64,000 bases of DNA from Paraspadella gotoi (GCA_051294375.1 CM119268.1:22396709-22460708), one strand, 5' to 3'; counted from the stretch's first letter, positions 1-11,732 are shown. Notes: generated from the letters alone by a model not told the origin. Numbers and translations are program-made.

Positions 1-435
1 GCGTGTACATTTGTTTGACATTTGTCTATGAACAAAAAGTAAATGAGTATCCGTGTTCTTTCGAATTCATTCGCTTTTGTTGAGAGAAAAAATGTTTGTA
101 GAAATTTCAGCCAATCAGCGACGAAAAGAAAAGGGAAGGATTTTGCAGATAGAATTGTTAATTTGTTGAAACACGGTTTTACGAAAACGTTTAGTTTTTG
201 TTATCTTCTGCGCAATCTGCAACTTTCAGCTTCCAACGAAAATATAACAGACTGACAAAATTAATGAGTTAACTATCAAGCTATTAAGCTATCAATCTAT
301 GCTGTTTCAAAAAAAGAAAAAAACCTAGATTTGTACGGTCCAGATTCTCAACTGTTTTTTCGTATTTTCTGTTAGTTTCTGTTTTCTGTTTTCTTTTCAG
401 AGTTTAACAATCAAATCGCTCATTTCAAATCGACA
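1..435. other. AT-rich upstream region
   Basis: No gene recognised. A 70-codon open frame at 43-255 has no family features and is not called. The stretch just before position 436 is AT-rich and ends in a pyrimidine-rich tract, so it could be the 5' leader, or an intron end, for the small secreted-peptide gene that follows. Confidence 0.4.
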
Positions 436-1503
436 ATGCGTCCCCTATTTCTCCTCCTCCTCTTCTTTCTCTTCCTCCTCTTCGTATCCTCCACCTCCGC
501 CGGATTCAAACGGGACCCGACGCCGTTCGAGCGCCAATTCCGGCGTCAACAGAGCCTCTTCTCGCCGGGCGCCGCCTTTTTAAAAAAATGGCGCCAATTC
601 GATCGTCGTCAACGGAACCGTGGTTGGCGCTGGTCCGGCGACGTCAAGAGTTGGAGGGGAATGAAGAGAGGTTGGAAGGCGAGACCGAGATGGTGGCGTC
701 GATATGGACGGGACGTTGGAGGCTGCAAGGCGGCGGGGGTGGCGGCCGCGAAATTCGTCAGGAGGTAAGGGTTTATATTGGGGGGCGAGTTGGATTACTT
801 CGAGGGTTTTATAGTATTAGGATAAGTAGAGGAAAGTATTGTCTAAGATCTAATAATTTACGGAGTCGTCTTTTTATACAATTAAATCAGTTCATAAAAC
901 ATTTTGCCTCTTTATTGATAGGGAAGCTGGGAGTTAAAAAAAAGTATTAATAAGTATTATCAGGTTTTAGACGAGTGGACAATTTGAAACCATTATTTAT
1001 TTGTGGCGTGGGTGAAAAGTTTAATTTGGGAACCTTCCCAAATAAAACATTTTACATTTCTGAAAAAAACTTTCAATGGACCACAATTTTCTGAGATGGC
1101 TCAAAGGCAAAGCACCAGTTATTTCTTTAATATTTAGTTAAATATTTTTCAGAGAGTCGATCCCGGATTCCGGCGGATTCTACCCGAGTCGCGAATCTGA
1201 TTCAATTTTCGGTTCTGATTCTGCGATGTTATATTTTTAAAATCAGATTCAGATCGCTTATAAAAAGTTGTCGAAACAAACTATAATTCTTTTTCCAATT
1301 GGGTGAAAAATAGGGAAAAACCTAAAAATATAATCATCATCATACGATGATTTTAATACTTTTTGCTAATTTTCAGTAATAAAACATGAAAATTTTAAAA
1401 AGTTCTAATTACAATTTTTGTAAGTTAGTATGTAGTAAATAATCGTAAAATACTTTTTTTTTTCAGATTCGTGGCCCAAGCAAAAGCAATCGGGGCGATT
1501 TAA
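436..1503 (+). CDS. small secreted Arg/Trp-rich peptide, two exons
   Basis: Not a recognised family. The ATG at 436 opens a strong signal peptide (basic MRP, then a Leu/Phe-rich core about 18 residues long, then SSTSAG). The mature part is extremely basic and carries seven Trp in clusters such as GWRW and RPRWW. The exon (436-764) is GC-rich and is followed by a good donor (GTAAGG at 765). A pyrimidine tract and CAG at 1464-1466 allow a short second exon (1467-1503) that stays in frame and gives 121 aa. Unspliced, translation would stop at 768 after 110 aa. An AATAAA at 1795-1800 could be the polyadenylation signal. The intron carries a dispersed-repeat fragment (about 869-935) and an AT-rich element (about 1017-1440). 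The next gene also begins with a signal peptide and a basic segment, so distant relatedness is possible but not shown. Confidence 0.5.
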
Positions 1504-1914
1504 AAAGGAATGACGCGATGTAGCGAACACGCCGTGTTTGAAAACACCGTGATCAAACACACCGTGACTTAAATCATATTTGTTTTTGTTTCTTATGTCT
1601 TCTCTACCTACATCTTGGTGTAGTTGTTAAGCAGTTGTTCTTATCTAGATTTTCCCGTCTTTCGGAAATACTTATGCATGTATATAATTTAGTCGAATCA
1701 GATTCACTTAATGTATTCCTTAAGCTTAACGTAAATAACCGATTCATAACTGTTTTAATCTAATACCAGTGAAAGTTTGTTTTTCTTTTAAAAAAATAAA
1801 CTTTTAGCAATTATAAACATTATAAAAAAAGCGATCGATCGAACCGTGAGGTTAAAAACATTTGTTTAAAATTTGGTTTGTTTACATTTTGAACTAAAAT
1901 AAACAAATATAAAA

Positions 1915-4900
1915 ATGCGACGACGATTAGCGACGATCGTCTTTGTCTTCGCCGTCGTTCTTCGATGTCTAGAGGCGACTTCGCCGCTGGTCGGACCGAC
2001 CCCTTGGCTTCCAATCCCAAATTTTAAACAGTAAGTTTGATGTTAAAATATCGTCGGGTTTTGCCAATTCGGTTTCATTTCAAGTAATTATTTCGAGGAA
2101 TACTTTTAAAATTAAATAAGTAGAACCCAGCATAAGTAAAATTCTTACTAAAATTCTAATTAGATAAAGGATTTTTTTCTATTTACTATAATTTAAAAAG
2201 GTATTCAAAAAGGAAAGCGTAAGTGATTAAATTTTTTTATTCATTTATCCTGAAGTCATTTTGAATTTTTGTTTAAATTTCGTGAAACCTTTGATCCTAG
2301 CCGCCCCCGCTTTCCTCTCTCTCCCACCCGCCAGTTATTGGAATCTTCACCGAAACTACACGATTCAAATGCGCCAATGGGGAAACCCTGATGGGAGACA
2401 GAAGCGAGGGTAAGTTAAAGAGGGTTAAAAAGACAGTAGGTTTAAAGAGAGAGAGAGAGAGAGTAGGTTTAAAGAGTAAGTTCGCACCCGAATGACCTTT
2501 CTTTAATTCGCCCGTTATTCTCCCGCCTTCCCCAACCCTCCACCTGTCCCATTCTATTCTCTCAGATCCTCTTGCACCCCCCCATGTCTCAACGGCGGAA
2601 CATGTGTCGGAGAGACGCGTTGCATCTGTCGTATCGGATTCGAGGGTGACAGATGCGAAGAGGGGGAGATGGTGAGAAAAATGAAAGGGATCAAATTATG
2701 ATTATGGAGATGAATTAAATAAATAAATTCATTAGCTTATTGCTATTCGCTTTATAAATGTATAAATTTATTCCGGTTGTACCAATATTCTAAAGCAGAT
2801 ATCCTGGCAAAGAAACTAATTTATGGCGCATTAATTTATTTAAGTAACCGTAATGATTTAATATTTAAAATACTGACATTTAAAATAGCTAATCTCTCCT
2901 ATACTTTCTTTTTCTTTTCTTTCTTTTCCCCATTTGTAGCTCCAGCTTTCTCCGCACCACTCTCCCAATCGGTCACCTATTCTGTCACCCCATCTGTCAC
3001 CCCACCTCTCTCCCCATCTGTCACCCCACCTTTCTCCCCATCTGTCACCCCATCTGTCACCCCATCTCTCTCCCCATCTGTCACCCCATCTACCCGATTC
3101 TTCCCCTTTATCTAAATACCTCAGAAGCAGCCGCCGCCTCCGCCGCCGCCGCTCTACGAACCGAATCGGCAGCGTCGACGTCAGAGAGAAACGAAAGTAA
3201 GTTAATAAGAGTAAGGTAGCCTCCGATCAGGAGTATGGGTACTTTTTAAGTCTCGCCGACTGGAACCGGTCGGTTATTTGTTAATCGTATGACTTTTCTC
3301 TCTTTAGCGTTTAACTTTATTTTATTCTTTTCATTTTTTTTTCGTTTTTTCAACGTTTTTCGTTAGTTGAAAAAAGTTGTATTTTCATATATTAAAGGTG
3401 GTTAAAGTTAAAAGTAGTTGGGGTTAAGGGTATTTTATGTAATACTTAAATTAAAAAAGTTTTATACACATTTTTTGTTACCCCTGGTGGGGTTTTTTTT
3501 TTTTTTTTTGAGCAGCGACACCTGCTTACCTGGTACCTGTCTTAACGGCGGAATATGTCATCATGATATGAGTTGCTTATGTCCATTGGGTTTCCATGGA
3601 AACAGATGCCAACATCCGGAGACGGTAAGAAAAAATTGAGGCATTAAGATGTACATTTTACAATGTACATGCAAATGTAGGTATTGAAAAGTAGAACTTG
3701 CTAGAATTTTAGATATTCAAATCGGTTCCAGCATTATAGATTTAATTGAATAAAAAAAAACCGGTTGTATTTATTAATTAATCTTGGAACCTGAATATGA
3801 ATATTGAATAAGTAATGCTATCGTACTACTAGATTGGATTAACGAACCTTTGAAATTTCTACTTAACTTAAAATCCTCTTTCTGTCACCTCATTACATTC
3901 TGATGGAGACGGAATAATAAAGAGGAAGCTCCAAAGACACTGAACTTTCCGACATGTTTATTCATAATTGATTCATAATTGATTCATTACTTGTTTCCTT
4001 TCCAATTGAGTGAGCATTGTGTTTATTCTCCAGTCTCCACCCCTCCCCTTAAAATCTTTCTCCACAGCCTGTACCCGTGACCAGATTTCTTCGTCGCCGC
4101 CGCAGTCCCATCGTCGGCCCAGGATTTCATGGACGACGCAGCGGAATTTACAGCGCGACCGGAAGCTTTTTTGCAAGAAGGTCAGGTCAGGTCAGGTCAG
4201 GTCAGGTCAGGTTTTTGGTCAGTTTTATGTAGTTTAGACGAGCAGAATTTGGGTGCAAACCAGTTTAAACAAGCAGAGGCTTAAGTCCGATCACGAAAAG
4301 TGTTTTTAAATGATATTAAGTTCAACAGGTTCCACAATACTTATCAATTTATGTCATATATTTATGAAGTTCGAATTATTTAGGGAAAAGTTTATAAATG
4401 AAAAGAATATTTAAGCTAAATATTACAATTAAAATTAAATATTAAGCTAATTGAACAGAAATTGGGCATTCTCGGAAAAGAGAGCCTTTGAATGGATGAG
4501 ATGAAGGTGGATATTCATTGTTAACATGATTGAAACTTAAACTCTTAAACTTAATCAACCTTCCTTACGGTTTAATTCAGTATTATACTTATAGTTTATC
4601 ATTTCTTCCTCGACCAATCAGGAGCTTCTGTCTCCGCCAGCGTCGATGCTGCTCTGCTCACAGTCCCTGCTGCTCCGTCCTCCCCTCCGGCGAATTCGAA
4701 TGCGGCGTCGGTGTCTTGGGCGGACTGGGTTTTCGAAGGGAATACGGAAGCGTTACATACGGGGTGGGGCCACACGGAATGGGGCCTCATAGAATGGGGC
4801 CACACGGAATGGGGCCTCATGGAATGGGGCCACACGGAATGGGTCCCCGAGGGCCTCTCGGGCCACATGGAATGGGCCATCGAGGGGTGATGATACCCGG

Positions 4901-4965
4901 TGGCTTTCACGGAGGTCCTCGCGGAAGAGTTTATTCTTCAAGGTCCGAGCACCACGCCGTTTTTT

Positions 4966-4967
<2 letters not shown>
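1915..4967 (+). CDS. secreted double-EGF protein with LSPH and GPHGM repeats (373 aa, 7 exons)
   Basis: Exons 1915-2030, 2335-2409, 2566-2671, 2940-3196, 3516-3624, 4068-4180 and 4622-4967 join in frame to 374 codons, all with GT/AG borders. Residues 1-22 form a signal peptide. A basic segment ending GRQKRG (about residue 64) looks like a furin-type site. EGF 1 is at residues 67-94 (core CLNGGTC...CICRIGFEGDRC) and EGF 2 at 188-217 (core CLNGGIC...CLCPLGFHGNRC); each has its own exon and the short Cys3-Cys4 loop seen in WIF1, teneurin and Cripto EGFs. Exon 4 codes a histidine-rich LSPH tetrapeptide repeat and then an Arg-rich stretch. The C terminus has a Cys cluster (CLRQRRCC...CC) and a GPHGM pentapeptide repeat. 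Role is unknown; an extracellular matrix or signalling protein is likely. A CFC domain was not found, so Cripto is not claimed. Confidence 0.82.
4181..4211 (+). repeat. (GTCAG)n pentanucleotide repeat at a splice donor
   Basis: About six GTCAG units begin exactly at the donor of exon 6 of the EGF gene, so the first unit supplies the GT. Every further unit is another GTCAG donor candidate 5 nt downstream. Confidence 0.85.
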
Positions 4968-5025
<58 letters not shown>

Positions 5026-6276
5026 ATGACGATTACGAGTGTGACGAACGCCTGTCAAGTCAAGTCAAGTCAAGTCAAGAGGCCGAGAGAGAGAGGGAGA
5101 AGGGGAGAGAGAGAGACGAAAAGAAAGAAAATTCACGATGAAATTTTTAACCGTAACTTTGTTGCTTTTGTATTTTAAATCTCGTTTAGTTTTTACAATA
5201 CTTTGGAAATATAGTATTTTTTTATACATTCCAAGCGGACTTTTTATTTGTTATTTCAAAGGAGTAGAAGTTATTGGTTTCCAATGCGTTAATGCAGTTA
5301 ATTTTGCATAATGTATACATGTATAATCTTGTCATCTTTTACTGCTATCTCAACTTATTAGCCAACAACGGCCTAACAAGAATTAGCCATCAAGCGAACG
5401 GAGTTTCTTGGCTATTGTCGAAGAGAAGGAGGAAATAATTATTGTCAAAGAATTACAATTGACGGAGGAGGTGACAATATGCTGACAAGATATTGTATAA
5501 TAGTAAATACTGACTCGGGTTGACCTCGGTCATCAAGATAACCTCAGTCACAAAGAATCCTTTCACCGAACTACCGTGAAGACTCGGTCGTCGGCGGCGG
5601 CGGCTGGCCCTTTCTTCTCCTTATATTGTCAAGTTTCTCTCATTCGAATTTCAAGCCAAGAACTAAATCGCGTTTTTATCTCTTTTAATTTCTCTTTTTA
5701 TCTCTCCAAAATATTGTTATCAACTATATTTTTATCTTCGTTAAACCTACTTCAAGTATTTCGTCCGTTTATTATTGTTTTGAACATTTGTAATACGTTG
5801 TGGAAACGTTGTTATTGACCTTTCAAGTAGTTAATATAAAATTAATTGAATTAAATAAACGACTTAATTCTTTATGACGAGGGTTTCCAAAGCAAAGCCA
5901 AAGGGGTTCTATTCTTAAAAGCAAGGGTTGATCTTGTTCACACGAATCCTTCGACGTTAATTAAAGTTGGTACCGTTGTTAAAATAGCGTTTTCGCCATC
6001 TATTGATTTACTATTTTCCTATTAAGCTATAAAACTAGGATGATATTTTGCTTTGTGTTATTATAATTAATTTTTTTGTTAAACGAGGGTTGCTGATTTC
6101 CAAACTCTCAAAGCAAAGCGTGATTTGGTGTCAAAAAGGGAGCGACTCCGATATGGATTTAATTATTGAAATGCGGCTTCAAAGAAGTAAAGAAAATCCA
6201 TATGAAAAACAGTCGGGAAACCCGTTATTAAAGTTTAAACAATATTCTAAGGTATAGCATGATGCCTAGCAGCTCA
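4967..6276. other. 3' flank of EGF gene and intergenic spacer
   Basis: A GA microsatellite starts directly after the stop codon (to about 5013), followed by a (TCAAG)5 pentanucleotide repeat at about 5054-5078 and a second GA-rich patch to about 5115. The rest is AT-rich with no recognised gene. Open frames at 5576-5818 and 6048-6257 lack family features. Confidence 0.6.
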
Positions 6277-6348
6277 TCCTCGGTAGTATAGTGGTGAGTA
6301 TCCTCGCCTGTCACGCGAGAGACCGGGGTTCGATTCCCCGCCGGGGAG
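6277..6348 (+). tRNA. tRNA-Asp(GTC)
   Basis: Full 72-nt cloverleaf with anticodon GTC, acceptor TCCTCGG/CCGGGGA and B-box GGTTCGATTCC. A T5 Pol III terminator follows. First gene of the array. Confidence 0.97.
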
Positions 6349-6588
6349 CACTTTTTATTGGGGTTAGCCATATCAAGGTAGTTTTATTTTTTAGAACGTT
6401 AACATTTCCTGAAACAATTTCAGTAGAATTTGTAGCCTACAAAATATTTTTTGTTACCAAAAAGTACCCGAAAAAAGACTGTTCCAAAAAATTAAGGGTA
6501 ATAATTTTATTGAAGCCAAAAATTCTAAAAAACAGATCGAAGAGAAAAAAATTACATTGCTTCTTAGCTTAATAAAAAATCAAGAAAA

Positions 6589-6660
6589 TGAGCCCGACGT
6601 GATTCGAACACGCAACCTTCTGATCTGGAGTCAGACGCGCTACCGTTGCGCCACAGGCCC
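6589..6660 (-). tRNA. tRNA-Trp(CCA)
   Basis: Reverse-strand 72-nt cloverleaf. The anticodon loop CTCCAGA gives CCA. Acceptor GGGCCTG pairs with CGGGCTC (one G-U), and the body closely follows animal tRNA-Trp. A T-run follows on the minus strand. Confidence 0.97.
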
Positions 6661-6710
6661 GACATTCCTTTTAGAGTGGGAATTGTTTATTAAAAGTAAT
6701 ATAAGAAAGT

Positions 6711-6860
6711 TTTGATTGAAAGCTTGCAGAGACCTGCTATGTCATTATCTTGTAAGAGTGATGGAGGCCTTAAACCACCAAAGCCTGTCCAAAGTCAGGG
6801 GCAAGATAGCTTATTTATTAAATGAATGGATAAATTTTATATTGGTTGTACCAATTTCAT
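6711..6860. repeat. dispersed repeat (roughly 230-bp family), partial copy
   Basis: Contains the family hallmarks: GAAAGCTTGCA, TTATTATCTTGTAAGAG, CCAAAGTCAGGGGCAAGATAG and TTGGTTGTACCAATTTC. The same order is found at 21.68-21.85, 23.87-24.03, 31.42-31.59, 50.69-50.79 and 53.08-53.87 kb. Confidence 0.8.
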
Positions 6861-7056
6861 AACCAACAATTATTTTGCTAACTTGAAGAGTTTCAAATTA
6901 TTGTTAAAAACAAAATAAAAATATTTAATATATATATATATCCGATACACCATCAAACATTTACCGTCAAATTCATTTTTACCGTCAATCTGAAATAAAG
7001 GACCGCCCAACAATTTCCTGATTATTGATAAGTAAACGTCCCTCTCTCATAGCGGT

Positions 7057-7129
7057 GCCCTCGTGGCCTAATGGATAAGGCATTGGCCTCCTAAGCCAGG
7101 GATTGTGGGTTCGAGTCCCACCGGGGGTA
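7057..7129 (+). tRNA. tRNA-Arg(CCT)
   Basis: 73-nt cloverleaf; anticodon loop CTCCTAA gives CCT. Acceptor GCCCTCG/CGGGGGT, discriminator A; T5 follows. Confidence 0.97.
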
Positions 7130-7589
7130 AATTTTTATTTTCGTAGAAAAATAACGATTAGTGTTAAAAGTAATGATTGCAATTGCTAATAATATTTTAG
7201 TCTTAATTTTAGCCTCCGATACTTTAATTTACCGTATTTATTGTTCTCCGATACAGAAGTCATGTTGCATTAAGTAATTTAGTATTATAATTTATAATTA
7301 TAGTATAATTTATACCAATAACAAATCTCCTTCAGCCTCCCTATGATAAAAATGGTAAAAGCTCCGAAATTCCTGGATTGACAATTGCTCAAGTACTTTT
7401 AGACAGGGGAGTCACGGGAACTGACGCCCAATAAAAACTCTGTCCGATTTTTATGAACAAGCTTTTAAATAGCGGTAGCCGTCCAAATTCAAATTTTAAT
7501 GGGAACAAAATTAAAGGAATCCATTATTGGTATTAGTTATTGTGTTAAAATATTTTTTTGCAAAAATGTTCCGAACCATGAGTAATTCG

Positions 7590-8075
7590 CTAATTAAAAT
7601 TAGTATATTGCTATATAACATAAAATTTTTTTTTTTTGAATATTTTAAGTTTTTTTAATTGATTCTGATAGAGCTCAAAAAGTTAAGCAAAAAATGTAAT
7701 TATAACTTTTTAAAATTTTGATGTTTTATTACTGAAAATTAGCAAAAACTGCTAAAATCATCGGATGATGATGAAGAAGAAAATTTTTTCAGGTTTTTCC
7801 CAATTATACCCACTAATCATCAAAATATTGCAAAAAGAATTATACTTTGTGTAGACAACTTTTTATAAGCAATCTGAATCTGCTTTTAAAAATATAAGAT
7901 TTTAAAAACAAATTTTGACATTTCCTATCTATAAATAAATATTAAAAAATTAATTACTACTAGCTTCTAGTCATTTTCTAGAATAATTTTCGTGTCATTT
8001 TGAAAGTTTTCTCAGAAATGTATGAAGTTTCATTTGCAAAGGTTCCCAAATAAAATTTCTGACCCACCCCATTGA
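7590..8075. mobile_element. AT-rich MITE-like element, family 1
   Basis: About 480 bp, very AT-rich, with a GAT-repeat core (CATCGGATGATGATGAAG) and an end reading AGGTTCCCAAATAAAAT. Related segments lie at about 1017-1440 (opposite orientation, inside the first gene's intron) and 16660-17045 (same orientation). No coding frame. Boundaries are approximate. Confidence 0.55.
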
Positions 8076-8624
8076 CAAAGTTTGGCTCTATTTTAAATGT
8101 GTACCTGTTAGGTTAATTATCACCCACTTTTTTAGCTTTTTATTAATTCCGCATCCCAAAAATCACGTTGCAGAAACTTGAGAGTTTTTCTTGAAAACGA
8201 AATCTGGATGATAAAAACTTCCGCGAACAAAATGCCATTAATGTTTCGCCGTTGTCCCTGATCCACTTCACAGACATTAAAATGTTTTGAAGGTTCATCG
8301 AGGGGAGTCAACAAATTAGTCGTTCTTCAAGGTGTCACAAGGTGCAAGACAATTTTACAGTCAAAATACAGAAGAACAAAAAAAGTAGATCTGAAAAAAT
8401 TCGCACGTCCGATGCTAACTTGAAAAATAAATCTAAACCTTGGCTTGCTGCTGTGGGTAGACACTTTAAATTAACTCTGGAAACTCCTACGTCGTTTTAT
8501 GGGTCACTTTACTAAAGACAGTCTTAGTATGTATTGCTGAAGTTTATATCTATTTTCTGACGAGATATGTAACTTGTTTGGTCAACTGACAATAAATACA
8601 ATTTTACTAACAGGAAGCAGTGTG

Positions 8625-8695
8625 GCATCGGTGGTTCAGTGGTAGAATGCTCGCCTGCCACGCGGGCGGCCCGGGTTCGATTCCCGGCCGATGCA
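8625..8695 (+). tRNA. tRNA-Gly(GCC), copy 1
   Basis: 71-nt cloverleaf, anticodon GCC, acceptor GCATCGG/CCGATGC. Identical to the copy at 16239-16309. T-run follows. Confidence 0.98.
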
Positions 8696-9052
8696 AACTT
8701 TTCTTTTTAAATTTGTACTTTTTTCTCATGTATGCGATTGAATTCACGTAACTGAGTTAAAGAAAGGGAAAGAAAAGAATAAGTAAGCTAGAGAGTGAGA
8801 GATAGTGAAACGGAGACTTAATTGAATGGTCACTAAGTTCCTCAAATCCATCGGCCTCATAATATTTTTTTTTTCTTCTTAACCCACACCAAAGAAAATT
8901 GATAAAGAATGTAAATAGGAAGAATTCACAAGTATAAGTGAAAGAACAGTATCACAAAATCTTTCTCAAAACTCTCAAAAGCACTTATTATTAGAGTCCA
9001 GTCTCATTTTCGTTAGTAACTTAAAAGAACGTGTATACTTATATAATCAGTA

Positions 9053-9136
9053 GTCAGGATGGCCGAGCGGTCTAAGGCGCTGCGTTCAGGTCGCAGTCCA
9101 CTTCTGTGGGCGTGGGTTCGAATCCCACTCCTGACA
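9053..9136 (+). tRNA. tRNA-Leu(CAG)
   Basis: 84-nt tRNA with a long variable arm. Anticodon loop TTCAGGT gives CAG; acceptor GTCAGGA/TCCTGAC, B-box GGTTCGAATCC. T5 terminator nearby. Confidence 0.97.
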
Positions 9137-10169
9137 TTCGTTTTTCATTGCTTTTTCCTAACTTGATATATGATATGAAAATTTGCAAATTACTTGTTTC
9201 ACTATTTTCTATTTTTATATTTTATGAAGGATTTAGTATTTATTATTTAATCAAATATATATTGCTTTCTTTCTTAAAAATGTTTTATTTATCTAATAAT
9301 TCAATTTGGGAAGGGGAAGTCAGTGTTGTCTTCTGGAAATAGAGGGAGCATCTATACAACACAAGGTTAGATTACTATCTGTCCTAGTTTTCTAATAGAT
9401 ATCACACATCATTTCTGTTAGAAAGTCATTAATGAAAAATCATAATATCTAGAGGCTGAACAGAAAGGGGTGGGAATGGATAATTTTTTGAGGGGTGATC
9501 AAAGTTATATATGATTTTTTTTATCAATAGGGATAAGACTACCATGTAGAATTGTATGTTCTGATAGGGATACATACCGGGGAAAGGTCTATAGGGCACC
9601 TTTATGTCATGAATATAATTTTAAAAATATATTTTTTTTTATTCTACTTTTTAAATTATTTCTTTTTTGAATATTTTTATTTTTTTAGTTTTATACAATG
9701 GGAAGGTCATCAGTGGGAACCTATACCCTTCATGGATTTCGGCTCTTTAATCCCAATATCCAGGTATAGGTGAGCCATCACCAAATGGTGATCCTTCATT
9801 GTTGCTTATCTTATATTTTAAATGTATATCTTGAATGTTTATCTGAAACAGACCAAAGCCCTGGCATCACAGCATTATTAATTTTAGAGAAATTTTATTC
9901 AGGTTTTGTAATAATTTGTAATTTGTAAATAAATAAAATAAGTTAAATAATTAGTTTAATAATAAGTTAATAATTAAGTGGTATGTTAATGTAAAGTTAA
10001 CATTAAGTTAATTGGTAACTTATTAGGCATTTTTTGGGTCAACGTCAACGTCAAATTTTTTGCTCTTTTTTTGCTCTTTAGCTGCTATTAAACTCTTTTT
10101 AAAGGTTTTTTTCCTTAAAAATAATTTTTTAAACGATTAAATGGCTTATAACACAGACGATCTGTATAC

Positions 10170-10241
10170 TCCCATGTGGTCTAGTGGTTAGGATTCGGCG
10201 CTCTCACCGCCGCGGCCGGGGTTCGATTCCCCGCATGGGAA
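10170..10241 (+). tRNA. tRNA-Glu(CTC)
   Basis: 72-nt cloverleaf. Anticodon CTC; acceptor TCCCATG/CATGGGA. TTTT follows within 10 nt. Confidence 0.97.
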
Positions 10242-10514
10242 ATATTTTGAATAAAAAAGTTAATTTTTTTTGACGCGGCATTGTTCAGTTACCATTTTTA
10301 ATCTTTAAGATCATTCTTTGAAATAAAATGTTTAGATAAAATATTCATTATAAGAAAGACAAAAGTATTTTTTACCAAAATGAGAGTCAGAGAAAAAAAT
10401 TAAAGAGATAATGAAACAGACAGAGAGAGACAGCCTACGGTAGCAAAAGAAAATGAATAATAGCATGAATCCTGACAAAGATAAATAAGTAGTGCTTACA
10501 TACAACATTATCCA

Positions 10515-10587
10515 GCCCGGTTAGCTCAGTCGGTAGAGCACGGGACTCTTAATCCCGGGGTCGTGGGTTCGAGCCCCACATTGGGCG
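10515..10587 (+). tRNA. tRNA-Lys(CTT)
   Basis: 73-nt cloverleaf. Anticodon CTT in loop CTCTTAA; acceptor GCCCGGT/ATTGGGC with two G-U pairs; discriminator G. Confidence 0.97.
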
Positions 10588-10876
10588 TATGCTTTTGCGA
10601 ATGTTCGCTGGAAAAAGTATTTTAAAGAATTAATACATATCAGACACAATTATTTGGTTGGTTGTACCAATTTCATGAAAACAGTTCCTTCGAGTAAAAT
10701 CTTTTTTTTTTTACATTTTTCAACATATCTCCTTTTTTCTTTACATAGACGAGGAATCAATGTCATTGCCTTGTGAATGGAAATGAAATAAAGAAATCAA
10801 TAAAAGACCTAGAAAAATAGTTTTCTCCAAAAAACAGAACAAAATTCCTTCGGAGCTGAACATACTCTTCGCACAA

Positions 10877-10958
10877 GCAGTTGTGGCCGAGTGGTTAAGG
10901 CGACTGACTAGAAATCAGTTACGGTCTCCGTGCACAGGTTCGAATCCTGTCAACTGCG
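10877..10958 (+). tRNA. tRNA-Ser(AGA)
   Basis: 82-nt tRNA with the extra arm typical of Ser. Anticodon loop CTAGAAA gives AGA; acceptor GCAGTTG/CAACTGC. T8 follows. Confidence 0.97.
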
Positions 10959-11172
10959 CAATCTTTTTTTTCTAGTTTTATTTCAATAATATATATTTTT
11001 ATTTTTATTAACATTAGGATTGAAGCTTACGAGGATATTTTCAACGCTTCTTCATCTTGGAATTTAGGACATATAAAACAAGAACAAAGAAATCCATAAA
11101 ATTAAGATTAAATTCTGCAAAAAAATGATCTGTCAGTATATAATCATTTTCTCTGTCATTCGTTATCACCTC

Positions 11173-11244
11173 GGCGCAGTGGCCAAGTGGTAAGGCGTCG
11201 GTCTCGTAAACCGAAGATCACGGGTTCGAACCCCGTCTGTGCCT
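11173..11244 (+). tRNA. tRNA-Thr(CGT)
   Basis: 72-nt cloverleaf. Anticodon CGT in loop CTCGTAA; acceptor GGCGCAG/CTGTGCC. TTTT starts at the discriminator. Confidence 0.97.
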
Positions 11245-11560
11245 TTTGACAGCTTTTATTTTGTTAGGTATTCAAATGACTGGGAACAAACAAATTTTTT
11301 TAACCAGTAAGCTTAAACAGGAGGTAAATATTCTAAAAGATGAAAAAACAATGATATCAATGATTTTTTTTTTCATTTTCGTGTAGTAGATTTTAATACG
11401 TTGTTGTATTTTAAATAAATAACAGAAAAGAACCCAGTCGTCGAAAGTAAAATTGTCTTGTCCAATTGTCTTTATCTAATAATTTATATTATTATTGTCA
11501 ACATAACGTATAAGTTATTTTTTCATATTCTCTCTTTGCCTTTCATTTTGCGCCAAGCAG

Positions 11561-11732
11561 ATCGACCACTTACATTGAATGCCGTCTTGTTTTCGGACCC
11601 AGTTTTGAAAAAGAAGTGACCATTGACCAACTAACCATGGTCACATCTCCACCGACCCACAGGTCAGAGGCGGATGTCGGCGATAGCGTCATCACCGGAT
11701 GGGGTGACTCTGGACGCTGTTGTGCCGGATAA
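11561..11732 (+). pseudogene. possible orphan exon inside the tRNA array
   Basis: After a pyrimidine-rich tract ending CAG at 11560 there is a GC-rich open frame (57 residues, stop TAA 11730-11732) in otherwise AT-rich DNA. It contains DVGDSVITGWGDSG, which recalls the segment around GWG in trypsin-like proteases, but no catalytic residues, disulphide pattern or neighbouring exons are visible. It may be an exon remnant. A minus-strand open frame over the same bases (11842-11570) is equally long and cannot be excluded. Confidence 0.25.

Noticed and set aside
588-950. 120-codon frame overlapping the small secreted peptide
   Set aside because: Out of frame with the signal-peptide frame and running across its donor into a repeat fragment; treated as a shadow.
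1915-4967. Identification of the EGF protein as Cripto/EGF-CFC
   Set aside because: The EGF loop length fits, but no CFC cysteine pattern follows and there are two EGF domains separated by repeats.
4599-5058. Minus-strand frames with HSVWPHSMRP and SLSLSL repeats
   Set aside because: Antisense of the GPHGM repeat exon and of the GA microsatellite.
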